A stretch of 64,000 nucleotides of DNA from Pikeienuella piscinae. Its GTDB lineage: Bacteria > Pseudomonadota > Alphaproteobacteria > Rhodobacterales > Rhodobacteraceae. The stretch is taken from contig NZ_CP049056.1 in assembly GCF_011044155.1 (NCBI RefSeq), positions 2,046,001 to 2,110,000 of the forward strand, written 5' to 3'. Shown here piece by piece: positions 1 to 8,094 of the stretch. Every line of letters begins with the position of its first letter. Position 1 is the first letter of the stretch. The translations under genes were made by a program, and so were the position numbers. The notes below the pieces were generated by a model. It made no database searches, was not told the origin of the DNA, and saw nothing but the letters and a program-made list of their open reading frames with translations.

Positions 1-513
1 GAGGAGCGACTCTCGACCCAGGTCGTCGCGACCGCGATCAACGCCAATGGCGATCCGGGTCGCTTTACGACCTTCGGCCTGCCGGTCGTCGCCGACGGCG
101 TCGCCGGCTATCCGGGGCCGCTGGCCGGCGTCCTCGCCGGGATGGACTGGGCGGCGTCTTATGACGCGACGCATATCCTCACCGTCGCCGCCGACACGCC
201 GTTCTTTCCCGACAATCTCGGGCGGCGGCTCATCGAGGCGGTGGAGGCCGGGGCGCCGATCGCCCTCGCCGCAACGCCGGACCCGGAACGCGGTCTTTCC
301 CGCCACCCGACATTCGGGCTCTGGACCATCGCGCTCCGCGAGGATCTTCGCGCCGCGCTCGTCGGTGGGATCCGCAAGGTCGTCGCATGGACCGACCGCC
401 ATGACGCGGCGCTGGTCGAATTTCCGGCCGAACCCTTCGATCCCTTCTTCAACGTCAACACGCCCGATGATATCGCCCGTGCGGAACGGATCGTCGCGGA
501 GCACGGGCTTTGA
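1..513 (+). CDS. mobA: Molybdenum cofactor guanylyltransferase MobA (5' end outside window)
   Basis: The reading frame is open from base 1, so the N-terminus with the GTP-binding loop lies upstream of the window. The visible part has the central 'AADTPFFP' motif (metal and nucleotide site of the MobA fold) and the C-terminal 'FFNVNTPDDIARAE' signature typical of MobA. The enzyme transfers GMP from GTP to molybdopterin to give the MGD cofactor in the cytosol. Its stop overlaps the mobB start by 4 bases (TTGA), and moeA follows, so these form one cofactor operon. An internal ATG at 142 is only a Met inside the protein. Confidence 0.93.
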   Translation, partial: EERLSTQVVATAINANGDPGRFTTFGLPVVADGVAGYPGPLAGVLAGMDWAASYDATHILTVAADTPFFPDNLGRRLIEAVEAGAPIALAATPDPERGLSRHPTFGLWTIALREDLRAALVGGIRKVVAWTDRHDAALVEFPAEPFDPFFNVNTPDDIARAERIVAEHGL

Positions 514-1010
514 ACATGTATGGCGTCACCGGCTGGAAGAACGCCGGGAAGACCTCGCTGATGGAGCGCCTGGTGAAGGAGATCGCCGGGCGCGGCCTCT
601 CGGTCTCTACCGTCAAGCACGCGCATCACGACTTCGATATCGACCGCCCCGGCAAGGACAGCTTTCGCCACCGCGCCGCCGGCGCGCGCGAGGTGCTGGT
701 CGCCTCCGACATGCGCTACGCGCTGATGCGCGAGATGCAGGGCGAAGCGCCGCCCACGCTGGAGGAGCTGCTCGCCCGGCTCGCGCCGGTCGATCTGGTG
801 CTGATCGAAGGCTACAAGCGCGACCGGCACCGGAAGATCGAAGTCTGGCGCGCCGTGACCGGCGCCGCGCTGATCGCGCCGGACGACCCGACCGTGCGCG
901 CCATCGCCAGCGCCGACCCGGTGGAGACCGACCGCCCGGTCCTGCCGCTCGACGACGCTCGCGCCATCGCCGATTTCATCCTCCGCGATCTCGGCATCGG
1001 AGCTGGCTGA
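510..1010 (+). CDS. mobB: Molybdopterin-guanine dinucleotide biosynthesis adaptor MobB
   Basis: Small GTP-binding partner of MobA. A Walker A motif GWKNAGKT lies at residues 8-15, followed by the family's 'HAHHDFDIDRPGKDS' block and a 'LIEGYK' motif near residue 100. The length (166 aa) is usual. The start is taken as TTG at 510, translationally coupled to the mobA stop; an ATG at 516 would remove two residues and is an equal alternative. The stop TGA at 1008-1010 overlaps the moeA ATG by one base. Confidence 0.92.
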   Translation: MNMYGVTGWKNAGKTSLMERLVKEIAGRGLSVSTVKHAHHDFDIDRPGKDSFRHRAAGAREVLVASDMRYALMREMQGEAPPTLEELLARLAPVDLVLIEGYKRDRHRKIEVWRAVTGAALIAPDDPTVRAIASADPVETDRPVLPLDDARAIADFILRDLGIGAG

Positions 1011-2260
1011 TGGATCCGCGCCGCCCGGTCAACGACTGCTTCGCCCTGCCGCCCGGCGTCGACTGGACGCCGGTCGCGGACGCGCTCGCGGCGCTGAAGG
1101 CCTCCGTCGCGACGGTGACCGGGACCGAGGAGGTCGGCATCGAAAACGCGCTCGGCCGGGTGCTGGCGAAGGATGTGACGGCGCGGATCGACCAACCGCC
1201 GGCGGCCAACGCGGCGGTCGACGGCTATGCTTTCGCACATGAAAGCTATTTGCAGGAACCGCTCCGCGTCGTCGACGGGCGGGCGGCGGCCGGGGCGCCC
1301 TATCCGCGCGCGCTAAGACCGGGCGAAGCGCTCCGCATTCTCACCGGCGCGCTGCTGCCGAAGGGCGCGGATACGGTGATGCTGGACGAGGACGCGCGCC
1401 GCGAGGGGGCGCTCCTCCACGGGCCGACCGGCCTGAAGCCCGGCGTCAACCGGCGCCGGGCGGCCGAGAACGCGGAGAAAGGCGCGGTCGCGCTCGGCGC
1501 CGGCGCGCGGCTGACGCCACAGGCGCTCGCTCACGCCGCGGCCGCCGGGCTATCGCGCCTCCCGGTGCGCCGGCGGCTGCGGGTCGGCCTCCTCTCGACC
1601 GGCGACGAGATACGCGAACCCGGCGCCGCGCTCGCGCCAGGTCAGATCCACGACGCAAACCGGCCGATGCTCACGGGGCTCGTCCGCGCCTGGGGTTGCG
1701 CGCCGGTCGATCTCGGCGTCGCGCCGGACAACGCCGCGGCGGTGCGCGCCGCGCTCGACGCCGGGGCCGCGGGCGCCGACGTCATCCTCGCCTCCGGGGG
1801 CGCCTCGGCCGGCGACGAGGACTGGCTTTCGCGACTGCTCGGCGCGGAGGGAAGCCGCGCGATCTGGCGCATCGCGATGAAACCGGGGCGCCCGCTTGCG
1901 CTCGGGCGCTGGCGCGGCGCGCCGGTCTTCGGTCTGCCCGGCAACCCGGTCGCCGCCTTCACCTGCGCGCTGATCTTCGCGCGCCCGGCGCTGCTGGCGA
2001 TGGGCGGCGCGGGCTGGGCGGAGCCGGCGGCCGAGACCCGCCCCGCCGCTTTCGCCCGGCGCCGGAAGGCCGGCCGGCGCGAATATCTTCGCGCCCGGCT
2101 CGACGCCGATGGGCGGGTGGAGGTTTTCGCCAACGAAGGTTCCGGCCTCACGCGCGGTCTGGTCTGGGCCGAGGGCTTCGTCGATCTGCCCGATGACGGG
2201 CCGGACGTGGCGATCGGCGATCCGGTCGCCTGGCTTCCTTTTTCGGCGTTCGGCCTTTGA
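1010..2260 (+). CDS. moeA: Molybdopterin molybdenumtransferase MoeA
   Basis: Inserts molybdate into adenylated molybdopterin, the step before MobA/MobB nucleotide attachment. The 416-residue protein has the MoeA N-terminal domain with 'AANAAVDGYAF' around residue 65, the MoCF-binding core with 'GLLSTGDEI', 'ASGGASAGDEDW' and 'GLPGNPVAAF', and a small C-terminal barrel domain. The start ATG at 1010 is fixed by the TGATG overlap with mobB; the open frame extends further upstream but that part is antisense-free shadow of mobA/mobB. The following MFS gene begins within its last codons. Confidence 0.94.
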   Translation: MDPRRPVNDCFALPPGVDWTPVADALAALKASVATVTGTEEVGIENALGRVLAKDVTARIDQPPAANAAVDGYAFAHESYLQEPLRVVDGRAAAGAPYPRALRPGEALRILTGALLPKGADTVMLDEDARREGALLHGPTGLKPGVNRRRAAENAEKGAVALGAGARLTPQALAHAAAAGLSRLPVRRRLRVGLLSTGDEIREPGAALAPGQIHDANRPMLTGLVRAWGCAPVDLGVAPDNAAAVRAALDAGAAGADVILASGGASAGDEDWLSRLLGAEGSRAIWRIAMKPGRPLALGRWRGAPVFGLPGNPVAAFTCALIFARPALLAMGGAGWAEPAAETRPAAFARRRKAGRREYLRARLDADGRVEVFANEGSGLTRGLVWAEGFVDLPDDGPDVAIGDPVAWLPFSAFGL

Positions 2261-3399
2261 CGCCGCCCGGCCTCGCGCGCACCTCCGGTTTCTATTTCTT
2301 CCTTTTCTTCGCGTTTGGCGCGCATCTGCCATTCTGGCCGATCTGGCTCAAGGACCGGGGCCTGACGGAGACCGAGATCGGAACCTACACCGCCGCCGCC
2401 ATCGCGCTGCGCGTGGCGATGGGGTTCGCGGTTCCGCTCGCCGCCGACCGCGCCGGGGCGCCGCGCCGGGCGCTGGCGCTGCTCGCGTTGCTCACTTCGC
2501 TGGCCTTTCTCGCGCATCTCGCGGCGGGAACGCCGGGCGGACTTCTGCTAACCACGCTGTTGGCCGCCGCCGCCGTCGCCGGAATCGCCCCGATCGCCGA
2601 CGCGCTCTCGCTTCGCGCCGCGGCGCAGGGCGGATTCGCCTATTCGACGGCGCGGAGCGCCGGCTCGGCCGCGTTCCTGATCGCCAACATTCTCTGCGGC
2701 CTCGCGATCGCACGCTTCGGCTCGAACGCCGCGCTCTGGTGGATTGTCCTTTCGCTTCTGCCCTGCGTCTGGCTCGGCCTCACCCATCCGGGCGGGGCCG
2801 GCGCGCCGCTGCCGCGCCCGCGCCTCGCGGACGCCGCCGCGCTGTTGCGCCACCCCGTCGTGCTGCTGACCATGCTGGCGGGGGCGAGCATTCAGGGCTC
2901 TCACGCGGTTCTCTACACCTACGGTTCGATCCACTGGCGCGCGGCGGGGATCGGCGACGGGACCATCGGCGCGCTCTGGGCGTTCAGCGTTCTGCTCGAA
3001 GTGCTGCTGATGTTCTTCGCCGGGCGCAGGCTGATCCGCCGCCTGACCCCCGCCGGCGCGATGGCGCTGGCCGGGGCGGCGGGGGTCCTGCGCTGGTCGC
3101 TGATGGCGGCGGACCCGGCCGCGATCTGGCTCTGGCCCTTGCAGGCGCTCCATGCGCTCACCTTCACCGCCGCCTATCTCGGCGCAGTCGCGATGGTGGA
3201 GCGCATCGCGCCCGCCAGCCTCGGCGCCACCGCGCAGGGACTGGTCGGCGCGACCGCGGTCGGCGTGGCGATGGCCGGCGGCGGGCTCGCCGCGGCGGCG
3301 GCCTATCCGGCATGGGGCGCCGGCGCCTACTGGATCGCGGCGGCGTTCTCGCTCACAGGGCTTGGCGCCGCCGCCTTGCTGCTGCGCCTCAAGGTCTGA
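2257..3399 (+). CDS. MFS transporter, 3-phenylpropionate/HcaT-like family
   Basis: A 380-residue, almost wholly hydrophobic protein predicted to span the inner membrane about 12 times. The N-terminus 'FYFFLFFAFGAHLPFWPIWLK' region resembles the MFS_1-like/HcaT group. It starts at TTG 2257, overlapping the moeA stop by 4 bases, so it is co-transcribed with the Moco genes. The overlap hints at a role tied to the operon, but the substrate cannot be told from sequence; HcaT-like proteins are generally annotated by similarity as aromatic-acid transporters. Confidence 0.8.
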   Translation: MTPPGLARTSGFYFFLFFAFGAHLPFWPIWLKDRGLTETEIGTYTAAAIALRVAMGFAVPLAADRAGAPRRALALLALLTSLAFLAHLAAGTPGGLLLTTLLAAAAVAGIAPIADALSLRAAAQGGFAYSTARSAGSAAFLIANILCGLAIARFGSNAALWWIVLSLLPCVWLGLTHPGGAGAPLPRPRLADAAALLRHPVVLLTMLAGASIQGSHAVLYTYGSIHWRAAGIGDGTIGALWAFSVLLEVLLMFFAGRRLIRRLTPAGAMALAGAAGVLRWSLMAADPAAIWLWPLQALHALTFTAAYLGAVAMVERIAPASLGATAQGLVGATAVGVAMAGGGLAAAAAYPAWGAGAYWIAAAFSLTGLGAAALLLRLKV

Positions 3400-3408
3400 G
3401 AGCGGCGC

Positions 3409-4149
3409 TCAGAGCAGCCCGAGCGCGCGAAAGCTGGCGTCCGTCTCCTTGCCGATCACCACATGGTCGTGCAGCGTCACGCCGACCGCCTCCAGCGCCG
3501 CCTCGATCCGCTGCGTCATCTCGATATCGGCGGGCGACGGCGTCGGATCGCCCGAGGGGTGGTTATGAACCATGATCATCGCCGAGGCGTTCAGCTCCAG
3601 CGCCCGCTTCGCCACCTCGCGCGGATAGACCGGCACATGGTCGACCGTGCCCTTCGCCTGCGCCTCGTCCGCCAGCAGCGCGTTCTTGCGGTCGAGAAAG
3701 AGAATGCGGAACTCCTCTGTCTCACGGTAAGCCATCACCGTCTTGCAATAGGTCATCAGCGCCGACCAGGAAGACAGCGCCTCTCGCCCAATGACGCGGG
3801 CCTGGGCCAGCCGGTGCGCGGCGGCCTCGACGATCTTCAGCTCGCGCGCCGCCGCTTCGCCCAACCCCTCGACCTTCGTGAGCCGGGCGGGCGGGGCGGA
3901 GATCGCGTGGTTGAAATCGCCGAACTCCGCCAGAAGCCGCTTCGCCAGCGGCTTCACATCGCGCCGCGGGATGGCGCGAAACAGCACCAGCTCCAGAAGC
4001 TCGTAATCCGCCAGCGCCGTGGCCCCGGCCCGGTCGAATCGCGCCCGCAGCCGCTCACGATGCCGGGCGTGATCGGGCTCCTTCTTCTTCGATCCGGCGG
4101 GCTCCAGCCCCGGCAACGCCGCCTCGCCCAGCCCCCGCGCCGCCGCCAT
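3409..4149 (-). CDS. radC: RadC-family JAB-domain protein
   Basis: The 246-residue protein has an N-terminal helix-hairpin-helix region (about residues 25-100) and a C-terminal JAB/MPN domain with the metal motif 'HNHPSGDPTPSPAD', where the two His and the Asp are zinc ligands. RadC/UPF0758 proteins are widespread and of uncertain function; a DNA-repair role was suggested historically but not firmly supported. It converges with the MFS gene (9-base gap). A GAGAGGGG ribosome site precedes the ATG at 4149. Its start is divergent from greA. Confidence 0.88.
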   Translation of the reverse strand: MAAARGLGEAALPGLEPAGSKKKEPDHARHRERLRARFDRAGATALADYELLELVLFRAIPRRDVKPLAKRLLAEFGDFNHAISAPPARLTKVEGLGEAAARELKIVEAAAHRLAQARVIGREALSSWSALMTYCKTVMAYRETEEFRILFLDRKNALLADEAQAKGTVDHVPVYPREVAKRALELNASAMIMVHNHPSGDPTPSPADIEMTQRIEAALEAVGVTLHDHVVIGKETDASFRALGLL

Positions 4150-4224
4150 GCGCCGCCCCTCTCATTAACCGCTCGTTCGGAAAATGCGCCGAAACCGTTT
4201 CGAGAGTGTTAACATCGCCCCGGC

Positions 4225-4253
4225 TTGCAACCGCAAAACGGCGCTCATATGTT
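4225..4253 (+). promoter_or_regulatory. Candidate promoter of the greA leader
   Basis: TTGCAA at 4225-4230 and TATGTT at 4248-4253 are separated by 17 bases, a reasonable sigma-70 type match in the otherwise GC-rich radC/greA divergent gap. Transcription would start near 4260, directly before the hairpin at 4266-4307. Predicted by eye only. Confidence 0.45.
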
Positions 4254-4265
4254 CCTTGAACGAGC

Positions 4266-4312
4266 CGGGGCGCGCCCTGCGCGGGAGACCGCGAAGGGCG
4301 CGCCCCGCTTTT
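4266..4312 (+). terminator. Strong hairpin with T-run in the greA leader (attenuator-like)
   Basis: Perfect 13-bp arms (4266-4278 with 4295-4307), one mismatch, then a 5-bp inner stem (4280-4284 with 4289-4293) closed by a GAGA tetraloop, followed by C and TTTT at 4309-4312. This is a textbook intrinsic terminator, yet it lies on the sense strand upstream of greA and about 40 bases before its start codon. The only gene upstream, radC, points away, so it can act only on a greA leader transcript. Confidence 0.7.
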
Positions 4313-4353
4313 AGGCCAGGGATACGGGTCGGAACAGGAGTGGAGAGGCCAAC

Positions 4354-4830
4354 ATGGTCGACAAGGTGCCTGTCACTGCGGCTGGATACGCCGCGTTGAA
4401 CGAAGAGCTGAAGGATCTGAAGTCGACGCAGCGCCCGGAGGTGATCCGCGCGATCGCTGAGGCGCGCGAACATGGCGACCTTTCGGAGAACGCCGAGTAT
4501 CACGCGGCGCGCGAACGCCAGTCCTTCATCGAAGGCCGGATCAAGGAACTCGAGGGGCTGATCTCCCGCGCCGACGTGATCGACCCGGCAAAGCTTTCCG
4601 GCTCCTCGATCAAGTTCGGCGCCACGATCACCGTCGCCGACGAGGATACGGACGAGGAAAAGACCTATCAGATCGTCGGCGAGACCGAGGCCGACATCGC
4701 GCTCGGCAAGCTCAACATCCGCTCGCCGCTCGCCCGCGCGTTGATCGGCAAGGAGGCCGGCGACAGCGTCGAGGTGATGACGCCCGGCGGCGGCAAGAGC
4801 TATGAGATCATCTCCGTCGCGTTCCGGTGA
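4354..4830 (+). CDS. greA: Transcription elongation factor GreA
   Basis: Rescues backtracked RNA polymerase by stimulating cleavage of the 3' RNA end. The 158-residue length is normal. The N-terminal coiled coil carries the acidic tip region '[20 protein letters not shown]', and the C-terminal domain shows '[23 protein letters not shown]'. The start ATG at 4354 is supported by a GGAGAGG site six bases upstream. It is preceded by a leader hairpin resembling a terminator, suggesting attenuation or autoregulation as known for E. coli greA. Confidence 0.96.
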   Translation: MVDKVPVTAAGYAALNEELKDLKSTQRPEVIRAIAEAREHGDLSENAEYHAARERQSFIEGRIKELEGLISRADVIDPAKLSGSSIKFGATITVADEDTDEEKTYQIVGETEADIALGKLNIRSPLARALIGKEAGDSVEVMTPGGGKSYEIISVAFR

Positions 4831-4879
4831 CCGGCGGGTGACTGACAGCTGACGGCCCCGGACCCCGAAAGGTGAACCG

Positions 4880-5962
4880 ATGGAGACACCGAGCGGAGAG
4901 ACGCCGATCGGGAAGCGGCTCTCCGCGCTTGGCCGTGGGTTTCGCGAAAACCGCGTCTTCGCCGCCGCGACCGTTCTCACGCTGATCTGGCTCGGCGGCG
5001 TCCTCGCCTACGCCGCCGGGTTCTTCGGGCTGTTCGAATCGGCGATCCTCGCCCCCCGCGCCGCCACGGCCCTGGAGATCGCGCTTTTCATCCTCGCCGC
5101 GCTGGCGCCGGCGACGCTGTTCTTCTACGGCGCGCATCTCGCGCAGCAGGCGGAGGAGATCAGGCGGGCGGCGTCGCGCCTCGCTGACTCGATCGACGCG
5201 CTGCATGGGCGTGAGCCAGGGACGCCCGACCGCCCCGTCCCCGATCAGGCGGAGCTTGCGGCGGCGCTGGCCGCCGCCCTTCGCGCCCCGTTGGAGGAGG
5301 AAAAAGCCGCGCTCGCCGCCGCGCTCGCCCGGATCGACGCCGCGCTCGGCCCGATGCAGGAGATGATGGCGCGGATCGAGGGCCGCGAAAGCGCGGCCCG
5401 ACGCGAGGGCAAGATCGCCGGACCGCCCGCGCCCGCCGATGGCGCGCAGCCCGCCCTCCCCCTCGCCGGGGAGCCGAAACCGGCCGAGGGCGTGCGCTGG
5501 GACAGCGTCGTGCGCGCGCTCGACTTTCCGCGCGACGAGCACGACCGCGAGGGCTTCGCCGCGCTCCGCGCCGCGGTGAAGGAGCGCGAATTCGCCGAAC
5601 TGCTGCAGGCGGCCGAGGATGTGCTCACGCTTCTCGCCGCCGACGGTCTCTATATGGAGGACATGACGCCGGAGGCGGCCACGCTGGAGGACTGGGTCGC
5701 CTACGCCCGCGGCGCCCGCGGCCCGGACATCGCCGCAGTCGGCGGCCTTCGCGACGAAGAGGCGCTCACCACGATCCGCGGCCGTATGCGCAGCGACGTG
5801 GTTTTTCGCGACAGCGCGCTGCATTTCCTCCGCCGCTTCGACCGGCTGCTTGGCCGGATGGCGCGCGAACTCGGGTCCGACCCGATGATCCTCGAAGCCG
5901 GCGACAGCCGCACCGGCCGCGCCTTCATGATCATCGCCCGCGTCACCGGGGCTTTCGACTGA
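4880..5962 (+). CDS. Conserved membrane protein of unknown function
   Basis: A 360-residue protein I cannot assign to a named family. Two predicted transmembrane segments lie near residues 26-50 and 62-86, followed by a charged, alanine-rich stretch (about 90-160) likely to form a coiled coil, a proline-rich linker and a more conserved-looking C-terminal domain (about 190-360) containing 'VRWDSVVRALDFPRDEHDREGF'. Such architecture suggests an inner-membrane anchored scaffold with a large cytoplasmic domain. It follows greA by 49 bases and probably shares its transcript. AAAGGTGA precedes the ATG. Confidence 0.75.
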   Translation: METPSGETPIGKRLSALGRGFRENRVFAAATVLTLIWLGGVLAYAAGFFGLFESAILAPRAATALEIALFILAALAPATLFFYGAHLAQQAEEIRRAASRLADSIDALHGREPGTPDRPVPDQAELAAALAAALRAPLEEEKAALAAALARIDAALGPMQEMMARIEGRESAARREGKIAGPPAPADGAQPALPLAGEPKPAEGVRWDSVVRALDFPRDEHDREGFAALRAAVKEREFAELLQAAEDVLTLLAADGLYMEDMTPEAATLEDWVAYARGARGPDIAAVGGLRDEEALTTIRGRMRSDVVFRDSALHFLRRFDRLLGRMARELGSDPMILEAGDSRTGRAFMIIARVTGAFD

Positions 5963-6039
5963 ATCCCGATCCGGGAACGATGGACAGCGCCCCTGCGTCG
6001 GGATAGATTTCCCCCGCCGCCCGCAGATCGGGCGGCGCG

Positions 6040-6208
6040 TTCTCGGGGCGGGGCGAAATTCCCCACCGGCGGTGTTGGCCAGGGGTTTCGCGATGCGGAG
6101 CCTTCGGCCTCAGCCCGCGAGCGCCCTTGCGTTTCAGGCGAAACGCCGGGGGTCAGCAGATCCGGTGCGATCCCGGAGCCGACGGTCATAGTCCGGATGA
6201 GAGAGAAC
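6040..6208 (+). promoter_or_regulatory. FMN riboswitch (RFN element)
   Basis: All conserved RFN blocks are present in order: 'TCTCGGGGCGGGGCGAAATT' with 'CCCCACCGGCGGT' following, 'GCCCGCGAGCGC', 'GGGGTCAGCAGATCCGGTG', 'CCGGAGCCGACGGTCATAGT' and the closing 'CCGGATGAGAGAGAA'. These form the six-helix FMN aptamer. It precedes ribH2 by about 80 bases. The following stretch has weak pairing (6221-6255) but no T-run, so control is more likely at translation than by an intrinsic terminator; that last point is inference. Confidence 0.97.
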
Positions 6209-6289
6209 GAGCGAGCGACAGGCGGCGCGCAGCGTCGCGACGCGCGTTCGTCGCCCTGATTCAACGCTTCCGACGCCATGGAGCAGAGC

Positions 6290-6769
6290 ATGAATCAGAG
6301 CACCGAAACCAGAAACGAACCCTTGCGCTTCGCCTTTATCGAGGCCCGCTGGCACGACCGCATCGTCGATCAGGCCCGCATCGGCTTTCTCGACGAACTG
6401 GCGCGCCGCACCAACGGCGCCGCCGTCACCGACGTCTTCGACGCGCCGGGAGCCTTCGAAATCCCCCTGCTGGCGCAGCGCCTTGCGCGCAGCGGGCTTT
6501 ACGACGGCGTGATCGGCGCCGCCTTCGTCGTGGATGGCGGCATATACCGGCATGAATTCGTGGCGGAGACGGTCGTGGCCGGGTTGATGCAAGCGCAGCT
6601 CGCGACCGAGGTGCCGATCTTCTCCGTCGTCCTCACTCCGCATCATTTTCAGGAGACGGCGGCGCATGAGGCGTTCTTCGCCGAACATTTCGTGCTGAAG
6701 GGAGGGGAGGCGGCGCGCGCCGCCCTCGCCACCGTCGCCCTCGGCGCGACGCTGCCGAAAGCGGCCTGA
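6290..6769 (+). CDS. ribH2: 6,7-dimethyl-8-ribityllumazine synthase, type II
   Basis: Condenses 5-amino-6-ribitylaminouracil with 3,4-dihydroxy-2-butanone 4-phosphate in riboflavin synthesis. Motifs 'IEARWHDRIVDQAR', 'FDAPGAFEIPL', 'GAAFVVDGGIYRHEF' and 'SVVLTPHHF' match the decameric type II enzyme known from Brucella and Mesorhizobium rather than the icosahedral type I form. Start chosen at ATG 6290 because GGAG at 6280-6283 is correctly spaced for it; the in-frame ATG at 6278 has no ribosome site and would add four residues. The upstream FMN riboswitch shows feedback control by flavin. Confidence 0.94.
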   Translation: MNQSTETRNEPLRFAFIEARWHDRIVDQARIGFLDELARRTNGAAVTDVFDAPGAFEIPLLAQRLARSGLYDGVIGAAFVVDGGIYRHEFVAETVVAGLMQAQLATEVPIFSVVLTPHHFQETAAHEAFFAEHFVLKGGEAARAALATVALGATLPKAA

Positions 6770-6782
6770 GCGAAGCTCGGGC

Positions 6783-6899
6783 CATCCCGGGCTTGATCCG
6801 GGACCCCGCAGGCGCGCGACGGGCCGAGGTCCCGGCCTTGCGCCGGGGCCCCGAACGGCGGCTCACCACGGCCGGAGGTCCCGGCTCAAGGCCGGGACC
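6783..6899. repeat. Cluster of three GGTCCCGG...CCGGGACC palindromic repeats
   Basis: Between convergent ribH2 and the flavoprotein gene there are three related inverted repeats: near 6783-6804 (CCCGG-GCTTGAT-CCGGG), 6828-6851 (GGTCCCGGC...GCCGGGGCC) and 6877-6899 (GGTCCCGGC-TCAA-GGCCGGGACC). Short dispersed palindromes of this form are common in alphaproteobacterial intergenic DNA. They could act as bidirectional transcript ends; no T-run is present. Confidence 0.75.
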
Positions 6900-6915
6900 A
6901 TTCTTTCCCCGCCCT

Positions 6916-8094
6916 TCAGACCGCCCCGCCGGCGGCGAAGCCCGACGACCAGGCCCACTGGAAATTGTAGCCACCGAGCCAGCCGGTCACGTCGACCGCC
7001 TCGCCGATGAAATGCAGGCCGGGGACGGCTTTCGCCGCCATCGTCCGCCCGTCCAGCCCCGCCGTGGAGATTCCGCCGAGCGTCACCTCCGCCGTCCGGT
7101 ACCCCTCCGTCCCGACCGGTCTGACCTCCCATCCCGCGATGAAGCCGGCGATCTCGCGCAGCCGCCTGTCGGAAAGATCGGCGAGGTTGCGCCGCTCGCC
7201 GATCTCCGCCTCCAGCCAGTCGGCGAGCGCCTTGGGAAGGAACGCCGCGAGCGCGGTGCGGAGCGCCCGGCGCCCTGCCTCCGCCCGCGCCGCCCTGAGC
7301 GCGCCGAAAACCTCGTCGCCGCCCCCAAAGGCGATGCGCAGCGCCTCGCCCTCCCGCCAGTAGGAGGAGACCTGCAGGAGCGCCGGGCCGGAAAGCCCGC
7401 GATGAGTGAAGAGCATCGCCTCCTTGAACCACCCGGCGCCCGCCGTCGCCTCCACCTCCGCCGCGACGCCGACCAGCGGCTTCAGCCGCGCCAGCAGCTC
7501 CGGGCCGAGGGTGAAGGGAACCAGCGCCGGCCGCGTCTCCGTCACATCCAGCCCGAACTGGCGGGCGAGGTCATAGGCGAAGCCGGTCGCGCCCATTTTC
7601 GGGATGGATTTCCCGCCGGTCGCAACGATCAGCGCGGCGCAATCCGTGACCCCGCGCGAGGTGACGAGCCGGAACCCGTCCTCCGCCCGCTCCACCCGTT
7701 CGACCGGCTCCGAAAGCCGCAGCGCCCCGCCCGCGTCGCCAAGCTCGCTCAGCAGCATCTCGATGATCGCGCCGGAGCGCCCGTCGCAGAAAAGCTGGCC
7801 CAGCGTCTTTTCGTGCCAGCCGATCCCGTGCGCCTCCACCAGCCGGATGAAGTCATGCTGGTCGTAGCGGGTGAGCGCGGAGACAGCGAAGCGCGGGTTT
7901 TCGGAGAGGAACGCCTCCGGCCGGCTGTGGAGATTGGTGAAGTTGCAACGCCCGCCGCCGGAAATGCGGATCTTTTCCGCCGGTTTCGCGGCATGGTCGA
8001 GGACCAGCACCCGCCGTCCGCGCCGCGCCGCCTCCGCCCCGGCGAAAAGCCCCGCGGCGCCGGCGCCGAGAACCACCACGTCCCATTCGGTCAC
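6916..8094 (-). CDS. BaiN/HI0933-type NAD(P)/FAD-dependent oxidoreductase
   Basis: A 392-residue flavoprotein with an N-terminal FAD-binding Rossmann motif 'GAGAAGLFAGAEAARRG' (residues about 10-26), the family signature 'KIRISGGGRCNFTN' near residue 45, and a C-terminal 'GLHFIGEAVDVTGWLGGYN' that closes the FAD site. Members of this family (YhiN, HI0933, BaiN) are annotated as aminoacetone- or bile-acid-related oxidoreductases by similarity, with the true substrate usually unknown. Its ATG overlaps the stop of the DapA-like gene by 4 bases, so the two are translationally coupled. Confidence 0.87.
   Translation of the reverse strand: MTEWDVVVLGAGAAGLFAGAEAARRGRRVLVLDHAAKPAEKIRISGGGRCNFTNLHSRPEAFLSENPRFAVSALTRYDQHDFIRLVEAHGIGWHEKTLGQLFCDGRSGAIIEMLLSELGDAGGALRLSEPVERVERAEDGFRLVTSRGVTDCAALIVATGGKSIPKMGATGFAYDLARQFGLDVTETRPALVPFTLGPELLARLKPLVGVAAEVEATAGAGWFKEAMLFTHRGLSGPALLQVSSYWREGEALRIAFGGGDEVFGALRAARAEAGRRALRTALAAFLPKALADWLEAEIGERRNLADLSDRRLREIAGFIAGWEVRPVGTEGYRTAEVTLGGISTAGLDGRTMAAKAVPGLHFIGEAVDVTGWLGGYNFQWAWSSGFAAGGAV

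Noticed and set aside
47-1009. A long plus-strand frame running into moeA, suggesting a fusion protein
   Set aside because: It is the out-of-frame shadow of mobA and mobB; moeA starts at 1010 with a TGATG overlap.
4184-4399. Small plus-strand open frame overlapping the greA leader
   Set aside because: It runs through the hairpin and out of frame into greA, has no ribosome site, and its residues follow the inverted repeat.
6783-6899. CRISPR-like repeat cluster
   Set aside because: Only three imperfect palindromes with differing spacing and no uniform spacers or cas genes.
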